Position numbers and translations under genes: made by a program | Notes under the pieces: model-generated | The model's input: the letters and a program-made list of their open reading frames with translations, nothing else | What the model was told of the DNA's origin: nothing | Databases searched by the model: none | Shown here: piece by piece, positions 34,705 through 46,527 of the stretch | Layout of the letters: the number at the start of each line of letters is the position of its first letter | How positions within the stretch are numbered: position 1 is the first letter of the stretch | Assembly (NCBI GenBank): GCA_031761405.1 | Contig: JASEVX010000008.1 | Span: 44,861,317 to 44,925,316, forward strand | Direction of reading: 5' to 3' | DNA: 64,000 nucleotides | From: Serripes groenlandicus | Lineage: Eukaryota; Mollusca; Bivalvia; Cardiida; Cardiidae

Positions 34705-36867
34705 CTTGTTTCTTTTTGGTGATTGACACATTAAAAGTATTTGCGAAAATCATCATTCTTCTTTCACAAATGGGCTAATATATGTGAAAGTTGCTAACTT
34801 CCAGGCAAGAATGTAATGCGGAGTCCTGGTGCGACAAAGACGGGATATATATAGGTTAGGTTAACAAAACCCTATTAAAGATGGCGTTAAATACGTTTAA
34901 AAGTATCAAATTTAGTTACAATGTTAATAGGCATAAGTTCTCTGTCAAGTTTAATTTCAGCCCAGCTAACCTAGTTATCTCGAGCGTAGGAATATTTTTG
35001 CATACATGTTTTTAAAGTCGTCTGCTGCATATTTCTTGCATTTGGGGTAGGGCTACATGTTATAGTTCAGCACTTTCGTTCCGTGATGTTTTCAAACTCT
35101 GGCTGCTTATAAGTATATAAATATGTGTGTTTCTAGGGCAGTATTAAGTGATATGCGGTCATTATGTCATTTCATTTTCAGAAAACAATTAAAGTATGCT
35201 TACCATCTGGTCAAAATTAGGGTACATCTATGTATCTGTAATGTCTTTCATTCAGATGAATTTAAATATGTTGGCAGCTTTGAATCAGACATCCTCGACT
35301 GAAATGAAAAGTCAATGGATCGTGACAGTGAAATCCTGTCTTTAACTCAGGAAGGTTAAACATGATATTTGAAACATAACGTGATCTCTGCTGCTATCGA
35401 CAGCACCATAATCCGTTATACATGTATATGAAATAAAAGCGTTTATAATTAATTTCAAATTACTGTATACTTAAATAATACTTAAACGGCAAGAAACGTT
35501 ATTCGTTGATTTTCATAATAATGCTCATCTTGTGCTGAGCATTCTCTATCCTTTAAAAATATATAGATGTATGGCATCATTAGAATCATTTCGTCATGTG
35601 TTATAATGCTGAGAGTAATCTTAGCACATGAATAAATATTAATACATATCATGTAAATGTAACTTCTATAAATATCTTTTATTTTGATGAAATATTATTT
35701 AAATCTATGTTCAAGAAATATCATTTAAACCATATTTCAATGAATATAATTTAAATCTTATTGCAATAATTATCATTTCAAATTATAACATCTAAATTAC
35801 AGCTAATGATTATTAAAGGTTATATAACTTTTATTTATACAGCAAAATAATACATGTGAATGAATTTTTAACTTTTGGAGTATAATATTCATTATTACAG
35901 ATATCTGCTTTGAAACAATTAATTGAGCGGTGCTCCAGGAAAGCCAACCTTAGCGTAATTATCACATGTGTGATCAAATGCCAGACTACGCATTCATGCC
36001 ATGGATCAGAATTGACAATTGCTTTACAATACAATATAATATATGTATTAAGTAAGTGAGGCTTCCGGCCCATTATACAAATGTACATATACATTATAGT
36101 TTCATACGCGTGAAGAGATTATTCAAATATGGGAAAGGTTATGTATGCGATTGTATGCAGCACACATCTTTTAAACATCCTGATAACATTATGAAGAATA
36201 GGTTTCTTAAAACCCTCTGACTAATTGGCGAACCGTGTGGATCCAGATCAGACTGATTAAGATCTTCACTGATCGCAAATTGCCTAGGGTTGATATTCGC
36301 AGAGAGCCGTCCAATTGTGTAATTTGTAATGGCATGTATAAATCGCGGGCCCGTGAATTCAAACTTCGGCCAAGCCATTAATTCTTGTTGGTGACAAAAA
36401 TCATCATTCTTCAGCCTGCGCAGTTTTTTCGATACAGAAAACAATTAAATTATGCTTACCATATGTTCAAAATCTATATATCTGTATTGTCTTTCATCTA
36501 GATGAATTTAATCATGTTGGCAGATTTGAATCCGACATCCTCGACTGAAATGAAGTCGATGGATCTTGATAGTGAAAAGCTGTCTGTAACTCAGCAAGGT
36601 TACCAGTTACAAAATGAACATGATATTTGAAACATAAAGTGATCTCTGCTGCTATCGACAGCACCATAATCCGTTATACATGTTTATGAAATAAAAGCGT
36701 TTATAATTAATTTCAAATTACTGTATACTTAAATAATACTTCAACGGCAAGAAACGTTATTCGTTCATTTAAATGATATTGTTCACGTTGTGCTCAGCAG
36801 CTTTCTCTATCCTTTATCAATATATAAATATATATAGCATTGTAGCAACAGTTAATCATGAGTTATA

Positions 36868-37461
36868 TGATATACTCAATGATAAAATATAGAGATTTCC
36901 CAACTTGAGAAAACCTGTAACATGCTTTTTGTCTACTGAGCAATATCGCCTAGTATAAGATATAGCTCACTAGCCGGACTTTCGAAACTACTTTTGTTAA
37001 TCTCTAATTTTTCAATTTTCTTAAATTTAAAAATAATTTAAGCTCCGTTTTCACTACTTAACACTTAATTTCCATGATGAACAGTTAAATAATCCACAAT
37101 TGCACTTTTAAATCCGCAAATAAGAGCTTGAATCGACATGACACATTTATTTCAATCATTGTACACATTTGTCGGTGCGCGCGTAGTGACGTCACTGCAA
37201 AACTGGCAGATCACGTCATTCAGATTTCTCCGCTTCTTAGCTAAAAATAAATGAGCTGCACAGGGGTATTGTCGTTTAAAAACGAAAGTTTTCGCCGAGT
37301 ATATAATAAACATTGTTTTCATGATTTGGGAATTAAATCTCTCGTGGAAGAGATTCTTGCGATATAAAAATGAGTGCGCCATACTCATTTTAATATCGCA
37401 AGAATCTCTTCCACTTGGGATTTAAATCCCGTATCATGAAAACAATGTTAATTAAACTCTA
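36868..37461. mobile_element. Foldback insertion with 67-bp arms
   Basis: About 594 bp interrupt unit DNA. The left-arm relative near 13600 reads uninterrupted 'actcatgagttataatgccc' on the reverse strand. TATA occurs at both borders (36864-36867, 37462-37465), so a 2-4 bp target duplication is possible. It contains a long hairpin (arms 37309-37375 and 37383-37449, 7-bp loop) with a few mismatches, and a TGACGTCA box at 37187-37194. A short frame on the minus strand overlaps the arm and is not credible as a gene. Confidence 0.75.
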
Positions 37462-38344
37462 TATAATGCCCAATTAAAGAATGCAGTGAGAGTTATTTTA
37501 ACACATGAATAAAAATTTACAATAAATATCATTTTAATATAGTTTTAAGAAATATCATTTTAATCTTATTTCAATGAATATAATTCAAATATTATTGCAA
37601 TGAATATCATTAAGATATCATTTCAATTTATACTATTGAAATCACAGGTAATGCTCATTAGATGTTGTATAAGTTTATTTATACGTCGACAGAATGAATC
37701 TAAAATTTCCCAACACGTATTATGCCTCTGTGGAATGCTTTTTTTTTTAAAGTAATGAATTAATAATGAAACAATGAAGAAAAGAAACATTCTTCACATT
37801 CATGCTTACAAATTTGCAGTTTTTCTATTTCTTCTCTCTTTTAACACTTTTCCATAGACGTAGAATCTCTAACAAACGACTACAAAATGAAAACAAATCA
37901 CTGTAATTCAAAGTAAGTTGTTTTCACACGCATACACAGAGACAAAAGGTGAAATTTATCATTTCTAGCGCGTTCTACTCTTGCCACATTGTTTCAAAGG
38001 CTGTCTGCTATAAATGGATCAAAATGTGTTCGCATATGGGCAATGGTTAACTGTTAACCTTTTCCCTCATATAGACGCTTTCTAACGCCTCTACAGCAGA
38101 CAGCTTTTCGAAAACATATTGACAAAATTATAAATTGATCAAAACGAGCTATATCTCCTCTTGCCACAATGTTTTCCACTTTTAGTCATAGGATATCTAT
38201 TCAATTAAACAGCGTTGACCATTCTAAAGCGTACGACTCTCAGATTTTAAAAAGGATGTACTACTCAAAACCATCAATTTCTCATTGTCCCGCAATGTTT
38301 ATTTATGTCAAAATTATTCTTCCTAAAAAAGTACAATTCAATAA

Positions 38345-38526
38345 AACCCGGACGATACATTCTGTCTCATGTGGATAGAGGTATAGAGTAACGATTCCTG
38401 AAACAGAAAATCCACAGGAGGCTAACAGTGTATATTCGGGTAAGCCTGCGCGGCATACGTAGGCTGATCCGGGTCGATACCTTACGCAGAGTCCACAATG
38501 TTGGTTTTCTCGCGGGACGGCTCATA
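38345..38526 (-). mobile_element. MITE-like repeat, partial copy
   Basis: It runs from 'cggacgatacattctgtctc' through 'agaaaatccacaggaggc' and GGCTGATCCGGGTCGATACC to 'gttggttttctcgcgggac' with GGCTCATAT. The left third is missing compared with 42055-42285. Confidence 0.75.
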
Positions 38527-39426
38527 TGTTGATAACCACAGATGTTGTCAAATTGTAAAAATCTACTCATAAATTGACCATTAACCCCGCACTCTCCAAA
38601 TCTGCAACAGACGACTTTGGAAACATGTTTACAAAAATCGACAATATGTCAATAAATCAATAAAACTATAGTTATTTAATAGAGATGAAAACAATGCGTC
38701 AATGCCTCACTATGAGCAATTCCTTCTTTGGTCATTGTTTTCAAACTTCGAGTGTTGCTTCAGAGGCATGTGTACATTGGACAGGGTTAAACAATAATTT
38801 AAATTTGGATTAAAAATGTAATAACGAACTTACATATTACACAATATCACACAATAAAATCTCATTGATTTCAAGTCCTCTCTCAAAGATGTTAGATACC
38901 ATGCATTCCACACCTTGTAATTTTTCCAAAGTTCGGTACAAATCTGAAATAAAAAGTGTTTGTATCTTATGCAGAGGTCTAGATAAATGACAAACGTGAT
39001 ATTCTATAATCACTGTTTGACATTCAAACCGTAAGTTGTGGGTACACAAAAGAATATTCTTCATTACACTGTTCGTTTGAGTAACCTCAATATGGGGTTA
39101 GGTTGGGAAACATTTTACTCCAACTTATCTCGATCTCTATAAAATACATATATAGGAAATGTACATGAGTTATATCTTAGGTGCGTCAGCTTTTAGTTTA
39201 ATTGTTAGAGGTTTAACGCAGTTTTCAACATCTGTTCAGTCATATCACGACGGGCAGGTCACATATCCACGTGTTACCTGGATCGCTCACACCAATACTC
39301 CGCACGGCAGTTTTTCCAAGCAACTGTCTGCTTTTCCACATACATGTATATTGCTATTTTTCCATTGGTGGAAGACGAATCACGTTTGTCGCAATGACTT
39401 TTGTCAAACGTCGGAAGAAATATTTT

Positions 39427-39497
39427 GCCGAGTTGGGGATCGAGATCACAATCCCTAGTTAGACAGCTCATGTTACTACCTACTGAGCTACTTCGGC
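39427..39497 (-). repeat. tRNA-like segment B (minus)
   Basis: 71-nt relative of 9425-9495, with GCCGA/TCGGC ends retained and substitutions in the anticodon arm (CCCTAGTTAGACAG in plus orientation). Confidence 0.55.
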
Positions 39498-39556
39498 CTG
39501 GTCGTCTGCTTTGAGACATTTAAAGGGAACATGAAATAGCTGTAAAACTTTACAAT

Positions 39557-39840
39557 AACAAGCAAATTCAGAGAATTATGGTCCCCCGCCAGGGTCAAGG
39601 TCACAAAAATTGGTATTGATGGAAAGGGGTTGTCACAAGGAATACACATGTGAAATATGAAAGCAGTACCTATTACGGTTCAGAAGTTATGACCAAGGTT
39701 AAAGTTTTTGTGACAGCGTGACTGACGGACGGACTGACGGACTGACGGACTGACGGACTGACGGACTGACGGACGGACTGACTGACTGACTGACGAATGA
39801 GAACTAATAGTCCCCACGCTTTCGCTAAAGCGGGGGACAA
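39557..39840 (-). mobile_element. Hairpin element, family F, copy 2
   Basis: Same ends as 31826-32073 (AACAAGCAAATTCAG ... GCGGGGGACAA), hairpin 39810-39838, and a longer (GACGGACT)n/(GACT)n run (39720-39795) than copy 1. Units at 43128, 56652 and 9370 (reverse) lack it and read TTTACAAT-AA-TTAATAACC, which places the insertion within an AA dinucleotide. Confidence 0.9.
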
Positions 39841-40540
39841 TTAATAACCAAATAGATATATTCTGAGAAACGTTAAAGTGAGTGCTGTAAGCATGATTTC
39901 CTTTTCCCATTATGGCAAAATTGTCTACTTCAAAACCTTTGTTCTAACTAAAAACTTTTTGTTACATTACGGTGGCCAGTTTACCTGTTTTGTCCTGCCT
40001 TTCTCGAAACATTACTTCATTAAAGATTCTTCACAGATAATATATTCACATTTATACTTCGATTCCAAACATGTAGTTGTGTATTGGTCTGCTTTAGAGT
40101 TGTAAATTTGAAATAAAAGCATTTTCACGTAGGTTACTTTATTGAAAGAATGTATTGAGTATATTTGAATAATAAACATCTGCGATTCACAAGCAAATGC
40201 CAAGTCAAAACAAGATATATGCGAGAAGGAAACTTATTTTGTTTCACTAGGAGCGTAGGTAAGGTATTATCTTCGTCCCTGTCTTTACTTGAAACAGAGA
40301 AATAAATAAATACAATTTAAATTAGAAATACAAGTTTCAAATAAACAAACTGCTTACCAAAATGAGCGCCATTTTCCACGTATAAAAGCTTGTCTTAACA
40401 GCCCAATCGTTGTTCATAGTATGGGGGTTCTGACCTTGTGACAATAGAGGATTAGCGAATACGTATACAATGTTCACACCTTACTTGTCATAACGGTAAA
40501 TGTATCAACTCTATCTGTGCTATAGAATATTTCTATAAAC

Positions 40541-41014
40541 ATATGGGGAAAAGGGGAAATTTCCATAAAAAATTTTTTTCTACATTAACAGTAACGTTTT
40601 CTGTAGTATGCCGAAATCGTTTATCAAATCATCCAACGCTTCAATTCTTTTTTCCATTATGTCCCAGAGCTGGACAAAAACGTCATTAAACTGGTTCCTC
40701 GTTATACATAGTTTCAAAAATATATACAAGCACGATAGCGTGATGTCCGTTTATTTTGTTTTGTTTGTTTAAATAGTGTTTTACATCGCTTTTAAACATT
40801 TTCAATGATAGCATCGCGTTTCCCGAGCGAGATGGTCGTTATGCTAGCTCCACAATCCTGAGCGCATATTTAGGGAAATCCATTACTACCGTCGTTGTAG
40901 TCTTCGGCATGAATCGGTCGTGATTCCACCAATTCCGTATATATTATACAGTGTTGTTGTTTTGTTTGTATCATACAACGATCGACATTACAGATACAGA
41001 TTAGACTGCACAAA
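40541..41014 (-). mobile_element. 474-bp insertion with 8-bp target duplication
   Basis: CTATAAAC is present at 40533-40540 and 41015-41022. The left-arm relative near 8010 has a single copy with no insertion. The insert lacks clear terminal inverted repeats. On the minus strand a stretch reading SLKMFKSDVKHYLNK-like resembles the tail of some non-LTR retrotransposon proteins, so it may be a truncated LINE 3' end. The 8-bp duplication would also fit a hAT-type DNA element. Identity unresolved. Confidence 0.65.
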
Positions 41015-42054
41015 CTATAAACACCAATCTGAATTATATTTGACTATAGATAAAACTTCCGAATGGCTTAATATGATGCCTTAAATCTTACCCACAACCC
41101 ACATACAGACGCTTTCGGACGCCTCTGCAGCAGACGAGCAATTTCATCTTTTGCCAAAATGTTTTCAGCTATATTCAAGAATTCAACTCTCATTTATAGA
41201 ATGTTGTCTGCTGCATATTTACACGATATAAGATATAACAAATGTTTCTGAAGCCTCGTTTAAAAAGGTAAAATTTAACACTGGATAAAGCTAGTGTATC
41301 CCATCTATATGCGATGTGATGCTCTACCTGCATTACGTTCGTGTAGAAATTACATTGTTATCCGAAACTGCAACTAAATGGTTCGGCTTTCAAATCTATG
41401 CTCACGTATATGGTGCGCATTTGACAAAGTGAACGCACTTCTGTAATAATAAAGAAGGCGTTAATTTAAACTTATTTATTTTACATCGATTGCGAAACAA
41501 GCTTTAAGCGTATAGTAATCACGCTCGATGTCTGCTTCCTGGGTACTTAACCAGTACTCGCGCCGTTTGTGTGGAAAAACCCCAAACCCGCTCATCACGG
41601 GATTCGAACACGGAACACGGAACCTTTGGTACAAGAGGCGTTAAATACAAATGTTATAGTTAATAGTCATAAACTCTCTGTCAAGTTTAATTTCAGCCCA
41701 GATAAGTCGTCTGCTGCATATTTCTTGCATGTGGGGTAGGGCTACATTGTAATAGTTTCAGCACTGTTGTTGCGTGATATTTTCAAACTCTGGCTGATGA
41801 TCCATTCAATTATAGAGATTTTTGATTTATTGACAAAATATGTTCAAAGTCGTCTGCTGTAGAATTGTCGTATGAGTGAAAGGATTAACATGAAAACAGC
41901 GTTGACCCTTCTAAAGCGGACGACTCTCAGAAATGATTTTGAAATGGATGAATTACTCAAAACCAGAAATTTCTCATTGTCCCGCGATGTTTACAACTCA
42001 ATGTCAAAATTATTTTTCCTAAACAAGTACAATTCAATAAAACTTTCAAATATC

Positions 42055-42285
42055 ACATATGAGCCGTCCCGCGTGAAAACCAACATTGTGGCCTCTGCGT
42101 TATATATCGACCCAGATCAGCTTGGGCAATACGCACAGACTGATCCGGTTCGATACATTCCGTCTCATGTGGATAGTGGTATAGAGTAACGATTCCTTAA
42201 ACAGGAAATCCACAGGAGGCGAAAATTGTATATCCGGGTAAGCCTGCGCGGCATACTTAGGCTGATCCGGGTCGATACTTTGCTC
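42055..42285 (+). mobile_element. MITE-like repeat, near-complete copy
   Basis: It starts ATATGAGCCGTCCCGCGTGA, then GCCTCTGCGTTATATATCGA, an AGATCAGCTTGGGC/GCACAGACTGATCCGG dyad, 'tagtggtatagagtaacg', 'ggaaatccacaggaggcg', and a closing GGCTGATCCGGGTCGATAC. Each half is itself a near-palindrome. Confidence 0.75.
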
Positions 42286-42997
42286 ACTATGAGCAATTCC
42301 TTCTTTGGTCATTGTTTTCAGAAGTCTATTGCTGCTTCAGAGGCTTTAGAAAGCATGTGTACGTTGGAAAGGGTTAAACAATAATTTACATTTGGATTGA
42401 AAATGTAATAACGAACTTACATATTACACAATATCATACATAGAATCTATTTGATTTCCAGTCTTCTCCCAAATATTTTATATACCATGCTTTTTTAATT
42501 TTCCAAAGTTCGGCACAAATCTGAAGTAAAAAGTTTTTGTATCTTATGCAGAAGTCTAGATTAATGACAAAGGTGTTGTTCTATAATCATAGTTTGACAT
42601 TCAAACCTTGAGTTGTGGGTACTCAAAAGAATATTCTTCATTACACTGTTCGTTCGAGTAACCTCAATATGGGGTTAGGTTGGGAAAAATTTTACTCCAA
42701 CTTATTTTGACCTCTTTGAAATACATATATAGAAAATGTATATGATTTATATCTTAGGTGCGTCAGCTTTTAGTTTAATTGCTAGAGGTTTAACGCCGTT
42801 TTCAACATTTGTTCAGTCATATCACGACGGGCAGGTCACATATCCACGTGTTTCCTGGATCGCTCACACCAATACTCCACGCGGCAGTTTTTCCAAGCAA
42901 CTGTCTACTTTTTCACATAGATTGTTATTTTCCCATTGGTGGAAGACGAATCACGTTTGTCGCATTGACTTTTGTCAAACGTCGGAAGAAATATTTT

Positions 42998-43068
42998 GCC
43001 GAGTTGGGGTTGGAGATCACAATCCCTGGTTCGACAGCCCGGGTTACTACCTACTGAGCTACTTCGGC
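42998..43068 (-). repeat. tRNA-like segment B (minus)
   Basis: 71-nt relative of 9425-9495; GCCGA/TCGGC ends intact and the anticodon arm like the left-arm copy (CCTGGTTCGACAGCC in plus orientation). Confidence 0.55.
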
Positions 43069-44478
43069 CTGGTCGTCTGCTTTGAGACATTTAAAGGGAA
43101 CATGAAATAGCTGGAAAACTTTACAAACAATAATTAATAACCAAATAGATACATTCTGAGAAACGTCAAAAGGAGTGCTGTAAGCATGATTTCCTTTTAA
43201 CATTATGGGAAAACTGTCTGCTTCAAAACCTTTATTTTCTAACTTATAACTAACTAACTAACTAACTAATTATATACCCCCCTCCCCTATCCCCTCCTGA
43301 GATTTATAGTGTGTATCATCTATTGTGTCTAAAGGTAAATACATGCATAGTAAGGAGTTACCTCTCATTACATTACCGGGTCAGTAACACAAATAATGGC
43401 GGAGGCTTTGTTCATATGGTGCAATATTGATCCATTGGCGTTTAACGCCGTTTTAAACAACTTTTCGTTACATCACGGTGGCCAGTTTACCTGTTTTTAT
43501 TTTGCTTTCTCGAAACATTACTTTATTAAGGATTCTTCCCAGATAACTGACTAACCTCCCACATTTACTATTTAGTCCATTGGAGGCTAGTCAAAATAGC
43601 TTTTATCAATCATCGGAAAGAAAGACAGATTCGGGGTTCGAACCTAGGATTCCTGGATTGTTAGCCCTCATCGTTACCGACTGAGTTTCGCGGTCCGAAT
43701 ATGGTGAAGCAAGCAAAAGGATACTGAGACCACCTTTTTGTGGACACAACCGATTTAGCCTTTCAAACTCGGAAAGTATCCTGCTTCACCATTTATACTT
43801 TGATTCCAAACATGTAGTTGTGTATTGGTCTGCTGTAAAGTTGTATACTGACCAAATTACTATATAGACATGTTCAGAGGATGGGGTCCAATCTAGTCAA
43901 CAGTGTTGGTTAATGCTAGATGTACTTTTCTGGCACCAGACTAAAACATGCGTCCACCAATAACCCTTTTTGTTATTGTTTCCTTTTAGTTCTTGACTTC
44001 AGCCGTTTTAAATTCATATACCAACACTAGTAGACGCCATTTCAAATGTGAAATAAAAGCATTTCCACGTAGGTTACTTTATTGAAATAATGTATTGAGT
44101 ACTTTTGAATAATTAACATCTGCGATTCACAAGCAAATGCCAAGTGAAAACAGATATATGCGACAATGAAACATATTTTGTTTCACTAGGAGCGAAGGCA
44201 AGTCGTATCTACGTCCCTGTCTTTACATGAAACAGAGAAATTAATAAATCTAATTTAAAATTGAAATACAAGTTTCAAATAAACAAACTGCTTACCAAAA
44301 TGGGCGCCATTTTCCACGTATAAAAGCTTGTCTTCACAGCCCAATCGCTGTTCACAATATAAGGGTTCTCACCTTGTGACAGTAGAGGATTATCGAATTA
44401 TTAACGACTTTGAATATATAGTGACAAAAATCTGAACAATTTCCATAAAAGATAGCTTAATTGTTAAATAAAGTTGAA

Positions 44479-44539
44479 AACATTGTGGCCAAAGAAGGAA
44501 TTGCTTATCATGAGCATTTTCCCCTTTGGCCACAATGTT
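44479..44539. repeat. Recurring hairpin module
   Basis: Outer arms AACATTGTGGCCAAAG and CTTTGGCCACAATGTT are perfect reverse complements, and the middle (GAATTGCTTATCATGAGCATT) is imperfectly palindromic. It is followed at once by AAAAGTCGTCTGCTGC. Relatives are at 57899-57959, 33824-33878, 12905-12985, 53485-53540 and elsewhere. Confidence 0.8.
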
Positions 44540-45062
44540 GTCAAAAGTCGTCTGCTGCTATTGCGTCAAAATGCGTCTGCAGGTGGAAAAGGGTTAAAAC
44601 GGCGAAGAGAACATATAACAGCAAACACCAAATTTGATCAAAAGTTTAATGTATCGTCTTTAGAAGAAGAAATGAAACATTGTGGAACAGGTTTGCATTT
44701 TCGCAAAAACAGATGCTAAAGCATGAAGGAAATGGATGTGCAGATGATATAACTGTACTTTTTAAAATGTTATTGATCAATCACATGTTACTGGGTTGTA
44801 AATATACATCACGATCCTTTAACTCTTGGAGTATAATACTCCTTAGTACAGATATCTGCTTTGAAAACAAGCTGAAAAAGCAAACAAACAAATGCGCGTT
44901 GCTCCAGGGAAAACCATCGTTAGCGTAATTATCACATGTGTGATTAAATGCCAGACTACGCATTTATGCTAAGGATCCGAATGGATACTGCATGTACAAT
45001 GCGTTTATTCAGTAATAAGAGCCTCTGGCCCTTTATACAAATTTGCATATGCATAATAAGTT

Positions 45063-45520
45063 CATATGCGTCATATCACAGTAAAGGGATTCAACTATAG
45101 CAAAAGTTCTGTATGCGAGTATAAGCAACACACATTTAATTAACTAACCCTATCATATGCGTCATATCACAGTGAAGGGATTCAAATATAGAAAAGGTTC
45201 TGTATGCGATTATAAGCAACACACATTTATTAAACCAACCCTATCATATGTGTCATATCACAGTGAATGGATTCACATATAGAAAAGGTTCTGTATGCGA
45301 TTATAAGCAACACATATGTATTAAACCAACTCTATCATATGCGTCATATCACAGTGAATGGATTCACATATAGAAAAGGTTCTGTATACGATTATAAGCA
45401 ACACGCATGTATTAAACTAATCCTATCATATGCGTCATATCACAGTGAAAGGATTCACATATAAAACAGGTTCTGTATACGATTACAGGCAACACACATT
45501 TATTAAACCCGCCCTATCTG
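45063..45520 (+). repeat. 91-bp minisatellite, 5 copies
   Basis: Unit starts at 45063, 45154, 45245, 45336 and 45427 give a constant 91-bp period. The units share CATATGCGTCATATCACAGTG and 'ggttctgtatgcgattataa'. The equivalent array in the next unit (58482-59560) has about 12 copies. Confidence 0.93.
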
Positions 45521-45933
45521 ACTAATTTGCGAACACTGTGGAACCAGATTAGACTGCCTGGATGCGCAGACTGTTATGAATCTTCACTGATCGCAAATGT
45601 CCTACGGTTGGTATTCCGACGCGGAGCGTTGTTAAATTGTGTATAGTAGTGTCTGTTCAGTTGGTAACGACGAGTGATTCTTCCAGGGAAGAATGTAATG
45701 CGTATTTTTGGTGCGACAAAGACGGGATATATATCGGGATATACATCGGGATATACATCGGTTAGGTGAACAAAACCCTGTTAAAGACGGCGTTAAATAC
45801 AAATGTTTCAAATTTAGTCACAATGTTAATAGGCATAAGTTCTCTGTCAAGTTTCATTTCAGCCCAGATAACCTGGTTACTTTTGTTCCGTGATGTTTTC
45901 AAAATTCTGGCTGCTGTATAAGTATATAAATAT

Positions 45934-46083
45934 ATGCGATTATGGTTCATCCATAGTCGAATGTTATCGGAGGGGAATGGGATGGTTGGTATTTATCATG
46001 CATGTGTAAACGTCACGCTACACAGCCAACACCGGCCTTTTTAATTCTACCCTAAGAAGAAGCGGCGGGTAAAAAAATTAAAG
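45934..46083 (+). repeat. Ngaro split repeat A1 (150 bp)
   Basis: It begins ATGCGATTATGGTTCATCC and ends with a run of A followed by TTAAAG. By eye it is identical to A2 at 51426-51575. It forms the left terminus of the element. Confidence 0.95.
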
Positions 46084-46527
46084 GTAAAATCAATAATCAT
46101 CCATCTTACTAAAGAGCGGTACGATTAGTTTTAGGCTGTTTATACAGTAACTAGTTTTAATTGTTTGAATGATAATGATGATGTTGAATGATTTGTTTGA
46201 TTTAGCCTTATTTCGTTGTTTATTTGTCAGTGGGCTCATGGCAATTCTTGTTCTCCTCACTTGACCTAACATGCAGGTTCCCCACATACCGAATTTAATT
46301 AAATTCAGGTGAAATTGGTGGGGATTATGGTGGTCAGGATGCTGGGAGGATGAAGCAGTATTTATTTGTGAATTGAGATCTGCGACAAGGTCGCGTGCAC
46401 ACAGCATAGCGCTTGAACTTAAACAATAGGTGCGTGCCCACAGCATAGCGCTTAAACTTAAATGATCAGTTAATTAATATTAATTAATAGTTTTTTCTTT
46501 CTATTCGTGGGTACCTACATTACGAGA
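46084..46527 (+). other. Ngaro 5' leader
   Basis: Non-coding sequence between A1 and the first gag ATG. Near its end a block with CACAGCATAGCGCTT and 'aacttaaa' occurs twice (about 46399 and 46440), a 41-bp period. A promoter should be in or near here, but I cannot identify one. Confidence 0.6.

Larger units (their letters stand above)
32074..36867 (+). repeat. Array unit, right arm (first part)
   Basis: Non-coding unit DNA. From about 32820 it is inverted relative to the left arm, and it matches 44400-45930, 52390-53210 and 57830-60840 in direct orientation. It contains the recurring hairpin module (33824-33878), tRNA-like segment C, and an unoccupied Ngaro target at 35124/35125. 32074-32820 shows no recognised feature apart from a short unit-like patch near 32600-32700. 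Confidence 0.75.
37462..41800 (+). repeat. Array unit, right arm (second part)
   Basis: 37463-38190 matches 54540-55110 and 61620-62282. 38190-40520 matches the first part of the 41801 unit. 41010-41690 matches 7400-8060 in reverse. Most of the middle of a full unit is absent here, so this is a shortened copy. It includes a MITE, tRNA-like B, a family F copy and the 474-bp insertion at 40541. Confidence 0.75.

Noticed and set aside
41872..42189. 105-codon frame at the start of the tandem units (also 55182)
   Set aside because: It runs from unit DNA into the MITE-like repeat; the third unit breaks the same frame and no domain is recognisable.
46090..46446. 118-codon minus frame in the Ngaro leader
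   Set aside because: It is antisense to the leader and overlaps the tandem leader repeats; no domain and no expected antisense gene in Ngaro elements.
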